Origin: Peptostreptococcus russellii
GTDB lineage: Bacteria > Bacillota > Clostridia > Peptostreptococcales > Peptostreptococcaceae
NCBI RefSeq assembly: GCF_003012055.1
Contig: NZ_JYGE01000006.1
Span: 1 to 64,000 of the forward strand
Length of the DNA: 64,000 bases
Direction of reading: 5' to 3'
Shown: in pieces, positions 27,563 to 36,063 of the stretch
How positions within the stretch are numbered: the stretch's first letter is position 1
Layout of the letters: the number at the start of each line of letters is the position of its first letter
Notes under the pieces: model-generated
The model's database searches: none
Seen by the model: only the letters and a program-made list of their open reading frames with translations
What the model was told of the DNA's origin: nothing
Made by a program: the position numbers and the translations under genes

Positions 27563-28864
27563 ATGAAAAAAGTATTGATAATGACTGCTTCTACTGGTGG
27601 TGGACATAACAGAGCTGCCAAGGCCATCGTAGAAGAATTGGAAATGAGAACTTTTAATGGTGAAAAAATAGAATGTAAGATTATAGATAGCTTTAAGCTT
27701 GTAAATCAAACTGTAGACAAGGTTATATCAGAAGGATATGAAATGTCAGCAAAGTATACTCCATATGCTTATGGTAAAATTTATAATTTATCTGACAAAA
27801 AATTCTTTTCAAGCAATGAGTTTAAGAATAATCCCCTATCTATAATGATGGCAAGAAAGTTTAAAAAGATGATTAGAGAGGAACTTCCTGATCTGATTAT
27901 AAGTACACATGCCTTCCCTTCAGTTGCACTTAGCAGACTTAAAAAGGGTGCAAGGGGTGAAGATTTAGGAGAAGCATTTGATGAGTTTGTAGCAAAATCA
28001 AAGGAAGAAACTTATAACTTCCCTCCACTGATTTCTGTACTTACAGATTATACAGCTCACTCTTCTTATCTACAAGATGAGATAGATTTTTATATATGTG
28101 GTGATGAATATGTAAAAGAACTTCTTATAGAGGATGGTATTCCTGAAGATAAAATAAAACCATTTGGTATACCTGTTGAAAAATCTTTTATGGAAAATAG
28201 ACCTAGAGAGGAAGTTTTAAAAGAGCTTGGATTGGACCCTTCAAAGAAAACTGTACTTCTTATGGGAGGTAGCTTTGGAGCAGGAAATATCAAGGGCACA
28301 CTGGACGAAATTTCTCAGATAGATCGTGATTTTCAAGTTCTTGTAGTTACTGGTAGAAACGAATCCTTAAAAAACAGTCTGGAATCAAGGGTATCAGATT
28401 ATGATACAAATATTGATATAAAGATTATCGGTTTTACCAATATAATGAACGACATTCTTTCTGCTACAGATATATTAGTTACAAAGCCAGGTGGCTTGAC
28501 TACTACAGAAGCTCTGCTAAAGGATGTTCCTATGGTAATTCCTTACTTTATACCAGGACAAGAAGGTGAAAACCTTGATTTTTTAACAAACTGTGGTGTT
28601 GCTATCAGAACAACAGATAAATTTTCTATAAAATCTGTAATAAAAGTTTTAATAGACAATCCAAACAGACTTAATAGGTTAAAAGAAAATATAAAAGAAA
28701 TTAAAAAGCTTAACTCTTCAGAGAATATAGCTAAGTTATCTCTAGAGATTTTCGAAAAATACAAAGTTGATTACTCTTCTTTGCTAAACAAGAAAAATGC
28801 TCTAAAAAAACTTGAACACAACGGACTACTAAACTTTAGCTCTCTTTTTTCTTTTTTTTTATAA
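27563..28864 (+). CDS. UgtP/MGDG-synthase-type diacylglycerol glycosyltransferase
   Basis: 433 residues, GT28 family. The N-terminal ASTGGGHNRAAKAI (about 9-22) is the diacylglycerol-binding MGDG_synth domain start; LTDYTAHSSY follows in the middle. The C-terminal nucleotide-sugar site has LLMGGSFGAGNIKGTL, ILVTKPGGLTTTEAL (about 310-324) and PGQEGENL. It should transfer glucose from UDP-glucose to diacylglycerol at the inner membrane face, making glycolipid for membranes and lipoteichoic-acid anchors. Monocistronic, with a bidirectional terminator downstream. Confidence 0.9.
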   Translation: MKKVLIMTASTGGGHNRAAKAIVEELEMRTFNGEKIECKIIDSFKLVNQTVDKVISEGYEMSAKYTPYAYGKIYNLSDKKFFSSNEFKNNPLSIMMARKFKKMIREELPDLIISTHAFPSVALSRLKKGARGEDLGEAFDEFVAKSKEETYNFPPLISVLTDYTAHSSYLQDEIDFYICGDEYVKELLIEDGIPEDKIKPFGIPVEKSFMENRPREEVLKELGLDPSKKTVLLMGGSFGAGNIKGTLDEISQIDRDFQVLVVTGRNESLKNSLESRVSDYDTNIDIKIIGFTNIMNDILSATDILVTKPGGLTTTEALLKDVPMVIPYFIPGQEGENLDFLTNCGVAIRTTDKFSIKSVIKVLIDNPNRLNRLKENIKEIKKLNSSENIAKLSLEIFEKYKVDYSSLLNKKNALKKLEHNGLLNFSSLFSFFL

Positions 28865-28926
28865 AAGGCAAGAGACAAAGATTTAAATTCAAATTTTAAA
28901 GCAAAGATAAATAAATTAATAATATA

Positions 28927-28955
28927 AAAAGGTTGGGGAATTTCCCCAACCTTTT
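28927..28955. terminator. Bidirectional terminator
   Basis: A 13-bp stem AAAAGGTTGGGGA with its complement and a 3-base loop, between the glycosyltransferase gene and the recR operon. Confidence 0.9.
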
Positions 28956-28961
28956 CTTTTG

Positions 28962-29153
28962 CTATTTTTTAATCGGCGGCTCATAGTAATCTTCTTCATA
29001 GTCATATTGAAAATGCCTAGCATTATTTCTAAATGCACTACTATCATTTACTCTTTTGTATCTCGAATTTTTTTTTGCCGCACCGACCTTTTTTTTATTG
29101 TGTCTCTTTTTAATTAGAAGGTCTGTTGCTTTATTTTCATCATAGCTTTCCAA
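28962..29153 (-). CDS. Small basic hypothetical protein downstream of recR
   Basis: 63 residues, rich in Lys, Arg and Tyr (for example KKRHNKKKVGAAKKNSRYKR), with an acidic aromatic end YDYEEDYYEPP. The TTG start at 29153 follows AGAGGTG by five bases, and the gene begins 16 bases after recR, so it probably belongs to the dnaX operon. In other Firmicutes a small gene (yaaL/DUF2508) sits here, but I see no clear resemblance. Confidence 0.55.
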   Translation of the reverse strand: MESYDENKATDLLIKKRHNKKKVGAAKKNSRYKRVNDSSAFRNNARHFQYDYEEDYYEPPIKK

Positions 29154-29169
29154 ATATATCACCTCTAAT

Positions 29170-29769
29170 TTATATTTCTCTTCTTCCTTCCAATGCCTTG
29201 GATATAGTCACATCATCTGCATATTCCAAATCTCCACCTACTGGAAGACCATGGGCTATTCTAGTTACCTTAATCCCCATAGGCTTTACAAGACGTGATA
29301 TATACATAGCTGTAGCTTCTCCTTCTATTGTTGGATTAGTCGCCATTATGAGTTCTTTTATAGTACCATCTCCCAATCTAGAAATTAATTCCTTAATATT
29401 TAACATTTCAGGACCAATTCCATCCATTGGAGATATTACTCCATTCAACACATGATATTTTCCATTGTAATCTTTAGTTCTTTCCATTGCTGCAACATCT
29501 CTAGGATCTTCAACCACACATATAGTAGATGAATCCCTATGAGAATTTGCACATATCGGGCAAATGTCAGAATCAGAAATATTACAACATTGTTTGCAGT
29601 ATTTTATTTCTTTTTTTACATCTACAAGCGCCTTAGATAGTCCTTCAACATCTGCTGGGTTCATATTTATAACATGAAATGCCAGTCTTTGAGCCGTTTT
29701 TCTACCTATACCAGGTAGCTTTGAAAACTCATTGATCAGTCTATCTATTGGTTCACTATAGTTTTCCAT
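29170..29769 (-). CDS. recR: Recombination mediator RecR
   Basis: 199 residues, the usual length. Helix-hairpin-helix start ([18 protein letters not shown]), a C4 zinc finger ([16 protein letters not shown], about 56-71) and a Toprim domain ([16 protein letters not shown] onward). RecR works with RecO/RecF to load RecA on gapped DNA. Third gene of the SRP RNA-dnaX-ybaB-recR cluster conserved in Firmicutes. Confidence 0.97.
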   Translation of the reverse strand: MENYSEPIDRLINEFSKLPGIGRKTAQRLAFHVINMNPADVEGLSKALVDVKKEIKYCKQCCNISDSDICPICANSHRDSSTICVVEDPRDVAAMERTKDYNGKYHVLNGVISPMDGIGPEMLNIKELISRLGDGTIKELIMATNPTIEGEATAMYISRLVKPMGIKVTRIAHGLPVGGDLEYADDVTISKALEGRREI

Positions 29770-29796
29770 ATTTTATAAATGAGTCCCCTTTTCTTA

Positions 29797-30141
29797 TTAG
29801 AAAGGTAGATTCATTCCTCCAGTGTACTTACTCATTTGAGATTTTTGTATTTCTTCTATTTCTCTTATAGCCTGATTTACTGCACTCAAAACAAGATCTT
29901 GTAGCATCTCTACATCATCTGGATCAACTACTTCTGGCTTAATTTCTATATCTGTGACTTCCTTCTTTCCATTCATCTTTACTATTACTGCTCCACCACC
30001 TACAGAAGCTTCTACTTCCTTTTCTTCTAGTTCTGCCTGTGATTTTTCCATATCAGCCTGCATCTTCTGAGCCTGCTTTAATAGGTTGTTCATATTCATT
30101 CCGCCTGGCATCTTTCCGCCAAATCCGCCTTTTTTAGCCAT
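29797..30141 (-). CDS. ybaB: YbaB/EbfC nucleoid-associated protein
   Basis: 114 residues with Gly/Met-rich start, the coiled [20 protein letters not shown] helix and the conserved [21 protein letters not shown] core. It forms DNA-binding dimers. Placed between dnaX and recR as in most bacteria; GAGGAGG precedes the ATG. Confidence 0.96.
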   Translation of the reverse strand: MAKKGGFGGKMPGGMNMNNLLKQAQKMQADMEKSQAELEEKEVEASVGGGAVIVKMNGKKEVTDIEIKPEVVDPDDVEMLQDLVLSAVNQAIREIEEIQKSQMSKYTGGMNLPF

Positions 30142-30252
30142 TTTAATTCCTCCTCATTATCCTTAATTTTAATTTTTTGTATTCTATTTTGAAATAATCA
30201 TATGTAGCTTATTTTACCGTAATTATAGCCACCATGCAACTTTTATATAATA

Positions 30253-31929
30253 CTAATCTTGAATCTCTAAATTATCCCCCAAACTTTCTTTTAGGGTTTT
30301 TATAGCATCATCTATGTGCTCTTCCTCTTTATCCTCATCTTTTGGACCTTCAAAGCTCATATTTGCCAGATCTTTTTCAAGAATAAATCTAGGTTCTATA
30401 TTTAGACCAAACACTTTTCTCATAGTAGCCTTTATATAGGCATAATTTTCATCTTCATTTAGTCTATCAATAGCAAATGTAAATCCCTCATTAAATATTA
30501 CATAAAGAATCTCATTTTTATACTTCAAGTCTAGTTTTTCCACTAAAAATGCTCTCAAAGGCATCTTTTTATCGACCCTCATCTGCTCCAACATTCTATC
30601 CCAATCATCTACTATATCTTGTAACTCTTCATTATCTAATATATCAACTTTATCATCTACTACTATTGGATCATCCGCTTTCAAGCTTGCACTTGCAATA
30701 TTTGATAAACTTTGTTCTTCACTTGTATATTGAGCATAAGCCGAAGCATTGGGAGCCACTATATTTGATGTTATATTTATTTTGCCATCTTCTACTATTT
30801 TTTCTATATTTTCCAACCTTTTAATTAAAGACTGACTTGTATTGTCAGTGGATGGAGAAGATAACTTCATTATATAGATTTCAAGAGTCATTCTCTGGTT
30901 TGTTGAATACTTTAATCTATCCATCAACTCTGATAAAATTGACAATATCCTAATTATTTCTTCCATTTCTATAGAATTAGCCAGATTTGTAATTTCTTCT
31001 GCATATTCTTTAGAAAGATCCATAAAATCATCCGCTTTATTGAATATCTTTATCATCATTAAACTTCTAAAAAAAGAACTTGTATCTTGAACTAATATCT
31101 TAAGATCCTTACCCCACATAAAATAATCGTCTATCAACTTCATAGATTCCGATATATTAGAATCTAATATTGCTCTTGCAAAATCTAAAAGCTGAGAAGG
31201 ATCTGCTGAGCCTAATAAGTCTAATACATCCTTAGCCGAAAGTTTCCCAGATGTAAAAGCAACACATTTATCCAGTATACTAAGAGCATCTCTGACAGAT
31301 CCCTGCCCATTTCTTGCTATTATTTTCAATGCATCTTCGTTTATATCTACATCTTCGGACTCACAAATTAACTTCATATGTTGCATCAATGTTTCTATAG
31401 ATACTCTCTTGAAATCAAATCTCTGACATCTAGAAAGTATTGTTGCTGGAATTTTATTTGGTTCAGTCGTTGCTAAAATAAAAATAACATAGGAAGGTGG
31501 TTCTTCTAATGTTTTTAAAAGAGCATTAAATGCTCCTTGAGACAACATATGAACCTCATCTATTATATATACCTTATATTTAGAATTGTTGGGAGTGTAT
31601 TTCACTGTATCTCTTAACTCTCTGATATCATCTACACTGTTATTTGATGCAGCATCTATTTCTATAACATCTAAATTTGATCCATCTAATATACTCTCGC
31701 ACACTTGACATTCATTGCAAGGTATAGGTGACTCTCCTGTACAATTCACTGCTCTTGAAAGTATCTTTGCAGTAGTTGTCTTACCAGTACCTCTAGTACC
31801 ACAGAAAAGATATGCATGACTTAAACTATCATTTTTTATCTGATTTTTTAAGGTTCTTACTATATGTTCCTGACCTATGACATCATCAAATATGAGAGGC
31901 CTATACTTTCTATACAAAGCCTTGTGCAT
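30253..31929 (-). CDS. dnaX: DNA polymerase III subunit gamma/tau
   Basis: 558 residues. AAA+ clamp-loader ATPase with Walker A GTRGTGKTTTAK (about 44-55), a zinc module (CTGESPIPCNECQVC), Walker B VYIIDEVHML and sensor 1 ATTEPNKIPATILSRCQRF. Domain III and a divergent tau tail with an acidic C-terminus follow. It loads the DnaN clamp. An intrinsic terminator of the SRP RNA overlaps the region just before its GGAGGG ribosome-binding site. Confidence 0.96.
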   Translation of the reverse strand: MHKALYRKYRPLIFDDVIGQEHIVRTLKNQIKNDSLSHAYLFCGTRGTGKTTTAKILSRAVNCTGESPIPCNECQVCESILDGSNLDVIEIDAASNNSVDDIRELRDTVKYTPNNSKYKVYIIDEVHMLSQGAFNALLKTLEEPPSYVIFILATTEPNKIPATILSRCQRFDFKRVSIETLMQHMKLICESEDVDINEDALKIIARNGQGSVRDALSILDKCVAFTSGKLSAKDVLDLLGSADPSQLLDFARAILDSNISESMKLIDDYFMWGKDLKILVQDTSSFFRSLMMIKIFNKADDFMDLSKEYAEEITNLANSIEMEEIIRILSILSELMDRLKYSTNQRMTLEIYIMKLSSPSTDNTSQSLIKRLENIEKIVEDGKINITSNIVAPNASAYAQYTSEEQSLSNIASASLKADDPIVVDDKVDILDNEELQDIVDDWDRMLEQMRVDKKMPLRAFLVEKLDLKYKNEILYVIFNEGFTFAIDRLNEDENYAYIKATMRKVFGLNIEPRFILEKDLANMSFEGPKDEDKEEEHIDDAIKTLKESLGDNLEIQD

Positions 31930-31940
31930 TATATCCCTCC

Positions 31941-31969
31941 AAAAAAAATAATCCCATTAACTGGGATTT
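31941..31969 (-). terminator. Terminator between SRP RNA and dnaX
   Basis: Stem AATCCC/GGGATT around a 7-base loop followed by ATTTTTTTT on the minus strand, immediately before the dnaX ribosome-binding site. It would release SRP RNA while letting part of transcription enter dnaX. Confidence 0.8.
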
Positions 31970-31986
31970 GAATTTATATGTTTAAA

Positions 31987-32254
31987 GCTGTACACCATTC
32001 ATCGACACCTAGCTCTGACCGTTGCCTATGTAGTTGGCTACTTACAGGCTTCCCTAAGGCACACAAAAATGATCACTTACCGCTGCTTTCTTCCGAATCT
32101 GACGGAGTTCATGAGTTTTCATTGCTTAGGACCTGTATATCAACACTACTTGCATAGGACTGCATCATTGATAGAATTGCCTCCGAATGGAATTCAACCC
32201 CACTGAAGCGGATTGTGGGTTACAGGGCACCGCTATCTCCCCATCTAGTACAGC
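31987..32254 (-). ncRNA. ffs: Signal recognition particle RNA, long Firmicute type
   Basis: About 268 bases. The 5' and 3' ends pair (GCTGTAC with GTACAGC). The Alu part has GGGGAGATAGCGGTGCCCTG and GGGGTTGAATTCC as in clostridial SRP RNAs; the S-domain tip carries GATTCGGAAGAAAGCAGCGG, the Ffh-binding helix 8. A TATAAT (32258-32263) lies just upstream. Location before dnaX is as in Bacillus. Confidence 0.92.
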
Positions 32255-32456
32255 AAAATTATAACCAATATTGTAGTCTAACATACTAATTTCAATCTAA
32301 GTTAATAACAAAATTGAAACTATAAAAATGTAATTTAACATAGCTAATTACATTTTAAATAATATCATATAGAAGAAAAATATTCAATAGTTAAGATAAA
32401 TAAGATTAAATTTTTCAGAAAAAACCTTTATTATTCTAAATTTTCTAAAAAAAGTA

Positions 32457-32485
32457 TTGACTTTCATTATCGATAAGTGTTATCA
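32457..32485 (+). promoter_or_regulatory. Promoter of the selenoperoxiredoxin gene
   Basis: TTGACT (32457-32462), 17 bases, TTATCA (32480-32485). The spacer and -10 contain CATTATCGATAAGTGTTATC, an A/T-rich imperfect palindrome resembling Fur/PerR-type boxes. Peroxide or metal control is therefore possible; this is a weak inference. Confidence 0.5.
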
Positions 32486-32555
32486 TTGATTTAAATAATC
32501 TATATTCAAATTGTTGTATATAGATTATAACTATAGTTTTGTAGGAGGTAACTAT

Positions 32556-33278
32556 ATGTCAGAAGAAAAAAAAGCATTTGGATGTGGTTCAAAAACTAAT
32601 TCCAACAACAATAAAGTAGAAGAAACTAATAAAAATATAGAAGAATCAATTATAAAGGAGGAAACACAGAATATGTTAAAAATAGGAAAACCGGCTCCGG
32701 ACTTTGAAGTTCCAGTCTATCATAACGGAGAATTTACAAGTGTTAAATTAAGTGATTATAAGGGAAAATGGGTACTTCTTTGCTTCTACCCAGGAGACTT
32801 TACATTTGTCTGAGCTACTGAAGTATCAGCAGTTGCTGATAGATATAAGGAATTTCAGGATATAGATGTAGAAGTAATTTCAATGAGTGTTGATAGCGTA
32901 TTTGTACACAAGGTATGGAATGATACTGAACTTTCAAAGATGGTAGACGGTGGAGTACCTTACAAGATGGGCTCTGATGCTGGCGGTGAAGTTGGAAAGA
33001 TGTATGGAATATACGATGATGAAGGTAAGGTGGATACTAGGGGTAGATTTATAATAGATCCAGACGGAATAGTACAGGCATTTGAAGTACTAACTCCTCC
33101 AGTTGGAAGAAATGTATCTGAAGCTCTAAGACAGATTCAAGCATACCAGCACGTTAGAAAGCACAAGGGTGCAGAGGTTACTCCTTCAGGATGGCAGCCA
33201 GGAAAGAAGACTCTAAAGCCAAGCCCAGACTTAGTATCAAACGTTTGGAAGCATTGGACTGTAGATGACGCAAAATAA
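32556..33278 (+). CDS. prxU: Selenocysteine peroxiredoxin (AhpC/Prx family)
   Basis: The reading frame runs through one TGA (32811-32813, codon 86) and gives 240 residues with Sec86. The TGA is exactly at the peroxidatic position: [19 protein letters not shown] against the family PxDFTFVCPTE. The downstream part is a complete Prx ([43 protein letters not shown]). In place of the usual resolving Cys (EVCP) there is Thr (EVTP), so a 1-Sec mechanism or another thiol is needed. A SECIS-like hairpin follows the TGA. A Prx-typical start [11 protein letters not shown] (codon 40, 32673) has its own AAAGGAGG. The 39-residue N-terminal extension ([20 protein letters not shown] onward) contains one Cys. 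It reduces peroxides in the cytoplasm. Confidence 0.93.
32824..32841 (+). promoter_or_regulatory. Bacterial SECIS element of prxU
   Basis: A 7-bp perfect stem TATCAGC/GCTGATA with apical loop AGTT begins 11 bases after the TGA. The loop starts 18 bases downstream and has G in its second position, which fits the published bacterial SECIS pattern (loop 16-37 bases after UGA, G among its first two bases). Confidence 0.85.
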
Positions 33279-33314
33279 GAAATATATAAATAATTAAATC
33301 CTTTTTGTAATATC

Positions 33315-33346
33315 AAAAGAGCTAGGTAAATTTACCTAGCTCTTTT
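33315..33346. terminator. Bidirectional terminator after prxU
   Basis: A perfect 32-base palindrome with A4 at one end and T-tract at the other, between prxU and the converging CWB2 gene. Confidence 0.92.
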
Positions 33347-33363
33347 TTCTAACTTCTATTTAA

Positions 33364-34578
33364 TTATCTAAATCCATCTAGATCATAACCTTTATCAAAA
33401 TCTACTGAGTACTCAACATTTGACAGATTTAATTCACCAAGAATATCCATAGGAATCCCGTTCCTATCAAATTTACTAGCATTTACTTCATAGCTAGAAT
33501 TGTTATCTTTTATTGTTTCTTCATTTACTTTTAACTTTTTCAGCTCATTTTCTACATTTTTAGATACTGACTTTTCTCCACCAACTATAATTACATTTTT
33601 TATATCCTTATTTTTTATGTAATTGGCTGTATCTTCATTTAATCTATTTGGCTGAGTTAAAAGTACTACTCCATTGTTTTGAGTTGCTACTAAACTTGAT
33701 GATAAGGCATCTGGATAATCTTCTCCATTTACTAAAACAACTGTATTAACTCTTTTGTTAAATACTGTTTCATATGCTTTTGCAATTTCTACAGATGTTT
33801 TATATCTATTATTTCCATATATTCTACCTGAGTAATATCCATCATTATAAACTAATCCACCTTGATATTGATCGTGTGTAGAAAACTCCCCTGAAACAGA
33901 ATTAAATCCACCTATTATATATTGCCAGTTATAAGGATTCTTTAAATATTCTATATCTGAATAATCTCGATTATACACTGATTTCATTCCCATAAGATAC
34001 GTCGCTTGACTTCTTATAGATTCTGATAAAAAAGGTATTGATGATAATAAATCTGGATACTTTAAATCATTTATCAATATCCCAGTTCCCTCTCCTCTTG
34101 GTTGACCTTCAAAAAATGTTGAAAATATCTTACCATCAATATTACCTTCTATTTCGCCAAAATAACTAATACCATCGTAAAATCTTTCAATTTTGATACT
34201 TTTAGATTTCAATGTATTATCTATACTTTTATCTAATATATTATAGTCCCCCATAATATAAACTCTATTAACATTTAATCTCTTTAATTCATTTAATATA
34301 TCACTTCTTACTCCATGCTTAGGGTTCACAAAGTAAGGTACTTTCAAAGAAGATGCCATATAACTACCATACAGAGCCGTTCTAAAATCATTTCCACTAG
34401 CTATTACCGCAAGATTACCGTTTGCACTGTTCATATACTTTTTATTAGCATTTACCGTTGTTTCATATCTGTCCCATCCAGATACTCTGCTAATATTAAT
34501 CTTTTCATCAGCATTTGATATCGCTAAACTAGATAAAAACAACATAATTCCAAGACATACTGATACTAATTTTTTCAT
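33364..34578 (-). CDS. CWB2 cell-wall protein, tandem copy A
   Basis: 404 residues. Signal peptide (about 1-23, cleavage near SNA-DE), then three CWB2-type modules and little else. These are ISRVSGWDRYETTVNANKK with VYIMGDYN, a divergent middle module (LINDLKYPDLLSSIPF, YIIGGFNSVS), and RIYGNNRYKTSVEIAKAY with VLVNGEDYPDALSSSLVA and NVIIVGGEKSVSKNV. CWB2 modules bind the anionic cell-wall polymer PSII in C. difficile. The first 130 and the residues about 285-350 are nearly identical to copy B next door; the middle is not. A 55-residue tail after the last module is unique to this copy. Confidence 0.9.
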   Translation of the reverse strand: MKKLVSVCLGIMLFLSSLAISNADEKINISRVSGWDRYETTVNANKKYMNSANGNLAVIASGNDFRTALYGSYMASSLKVPYFVNPKHGVRSDILNELKRLNVNRVYIMGDYNILDKSIDNTLKSKSIKIERFYDGISYFGEIEGNIDGKIFSTFFEGQPRGEGTGILINDLKYPDLLSSIPFLSESIRSQATYLMGMKSVYNRDYSDIEYLKNPYNWQYIIGGFNSVSGEFSTHDQYQGGLVYNDGYYSGRIYGNNRYKTSVEIAKAYETVFNKRVNTVVLVNGEDYPDALSSSLVATQNNGVVLLTQPNRLNEDTANYIKNKDIKNVIIVGGEKSVSKNVENELKKLKVNEETIKDNNSSYEVNASKFDRNGIPMDILGELNLSNVEYSVDFDKGYDLDGFR

Positions 34579-34698
34579 AAATAATCTCCTTTTAAATTAT
34601 ATTTTAACTTTTGTTATAACATATATAATTATTTGCTTAATTATAAAAACATCACTCTTCCTTATTTCAATTTTAAATTATTATCTATTAATTCTTTC

Positions 34699-35742
34699 TT
34701 AATTTACTTTTAAATTTTTCAGCTCATTTTCTACATTTTTAGATACTGACTTTTCTCCACCAACTATAATTACATTTTTTATATCCTTATTTTTTATGTA
34801 ATTGGCTGTATCTTCATTTAATCTATTTGGCTGAGTTAAAAGTACTACTCCATTGTTTTGAGTTGCCACTAAACTTGATGATAAGGCATCTGGATAATCT
34901 TCTCCATTTACTAAAACAACTGTGTTTTTATAAGGAATACGATCGTATATATATTCTCCATTTTGATTTACATTCCCAAATTCCGTACCTTCGAAAGTTT
35001 TAAATGTTTCAGCTATCTTAACAGCAGTCTCGTATCTATTAGCCCCATCAAACCTTTTTCCAAGTGGAACTATAGGAATATATTCGGGAATAGTATTCAT
35101 TCCACCTACTACATATTCATAATCATCAATCGGTCTATTCCAATCTCCATAATCAATTAAGTCAAATCCAAATCTCCTAGACATTTCTGATGCAAATGGA
35201 GCAACAGAAAGCATATCAGGAAATTTATTCATATTAATCAACATTTTATGATATTCACCAGTATCAAAAGTAAAGTTGATAATTTGACTAGTAACTCTTA
35301 ATGTTGGTATTATAACTCCTTGCTCTCCTGGAACGATATCCTTTATTCTTTCAGATTTAATTTTATTATTTTTTAAAGTATTATCAATACTTTTATCTAA
35401 TACACTATAGTCCCCCATAATATAAACTCTATTAACATTTAATCTCTTTAATTCATTTAATATATCACTTCTTACTCCATGCTTAGGGTTCACAAAGTAA
35501 GGTACTTTCAAAGCAGATGATAAGTAACTTCCACAAAAAGCCGTTCTAAAATCATTTCCACTAGCTATTACCGCAAGATTACCGTTTGCACTGTTCATAT
35601 ACTTTTTATTAGCATTTACCGTTGTTTCATATCTGTCCCATCCAGATACTCTGCTAATATTAATCTTTTCATCAGCATTTGATATCGCTAAACTAGATAA
35701 AAACAACATAATTCCAAGACATACTGATAATAATTTTTTCAT
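34699..35742 (-). CDS. CWB2 cell-wall protein, tandem copy B
   Basis: 347 residues with the same architecture as copy A: signal peptide, first module nearly identical, a different middle (LINMNKFPDMLSVAPFASEM, YVVGGMNTIPEYIP) and a last module identical to copy A except for one or two residues. It ends right after the third module (ENELKNLKVN). The 120 bases between copies contain the promoter of copy A and match the DNA before copy B close to the start codon (AAAAGGAGATTATTT before the ATG in both). Confidence 0.9.
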   Translation of the reverse strand: MKKLLSVCLGIMLFLSSLAISNADEKINISRVSGWDRYETTVNANKKYMNSANGNLAVIASGNDFRTAFCGSYLSSALKVPYFVNPKHGVRSDILNELKRLNVNRVYIMGDYSVLDKSIDNTLKNNKIKSERIKDIVPGEQGVIIPTLRVTSQIINFTFDTGEYHKMLINMNKFPDMLSVAPFASEMSRRFGFDLIDYGDWNRPIDDYEYVVGGMNTIPEYIPIVPLGKRFDGANRYETAVKIAETFKTFEGTEFGNVNQNGEYIYDRIPYKNTVVLVNGEDYPDALSSSLVATQNNGVVLLTQPNRLNEDTANYIKNKDIKNVIIVGGEKSVSKNVENELKNLKVN

Positions 35743-35786
35743 AAATAATCTCCTTTTAAATTATATTTTAATCTATATTAATTTTT

Positions 35787-35792
35787 ATTATA
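35787..35792 (-). promoter_or_regulatory. -10 element before CWB2 copy B
   Basis: TATAAT on the minus strand about 45 bases before the start codon. No good -35 hexamer was found at 16-18 bases. Confidence 0.4.
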
Positions 35793-35918
35793 GCATATCA
35801 CATCGCTTGATTTTGTATTATTCTAAATAATAAAAATAAATAATCAAAATTATAAATTTTTATTATTTATTAACTTTTACAAAAATGATATTTTTAAATT
35901 TACTCAATAAAAAAGAGC

Positions 35919-35947
35919 AGTCATCAACTGCTCCTTTGTTTTACAAG
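35919..35947 (-). terminator. Terminator after the DODA-type gene
   Basis: Stem GAGCAGT/ACTGCTC with a 5-base loop; CTTTTTTATT follows on the minus strand. Confidence 0.85.
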
Positions 35948-36063
35948 TATATATTGCTTTTTTATATTATTTTCTAATATTAATCCATTACTTATATTTT
36001 CTATGTATATAAATTAATATCATATCTATGTATCTAATGTCATTTCTACATATTTATATCAAC

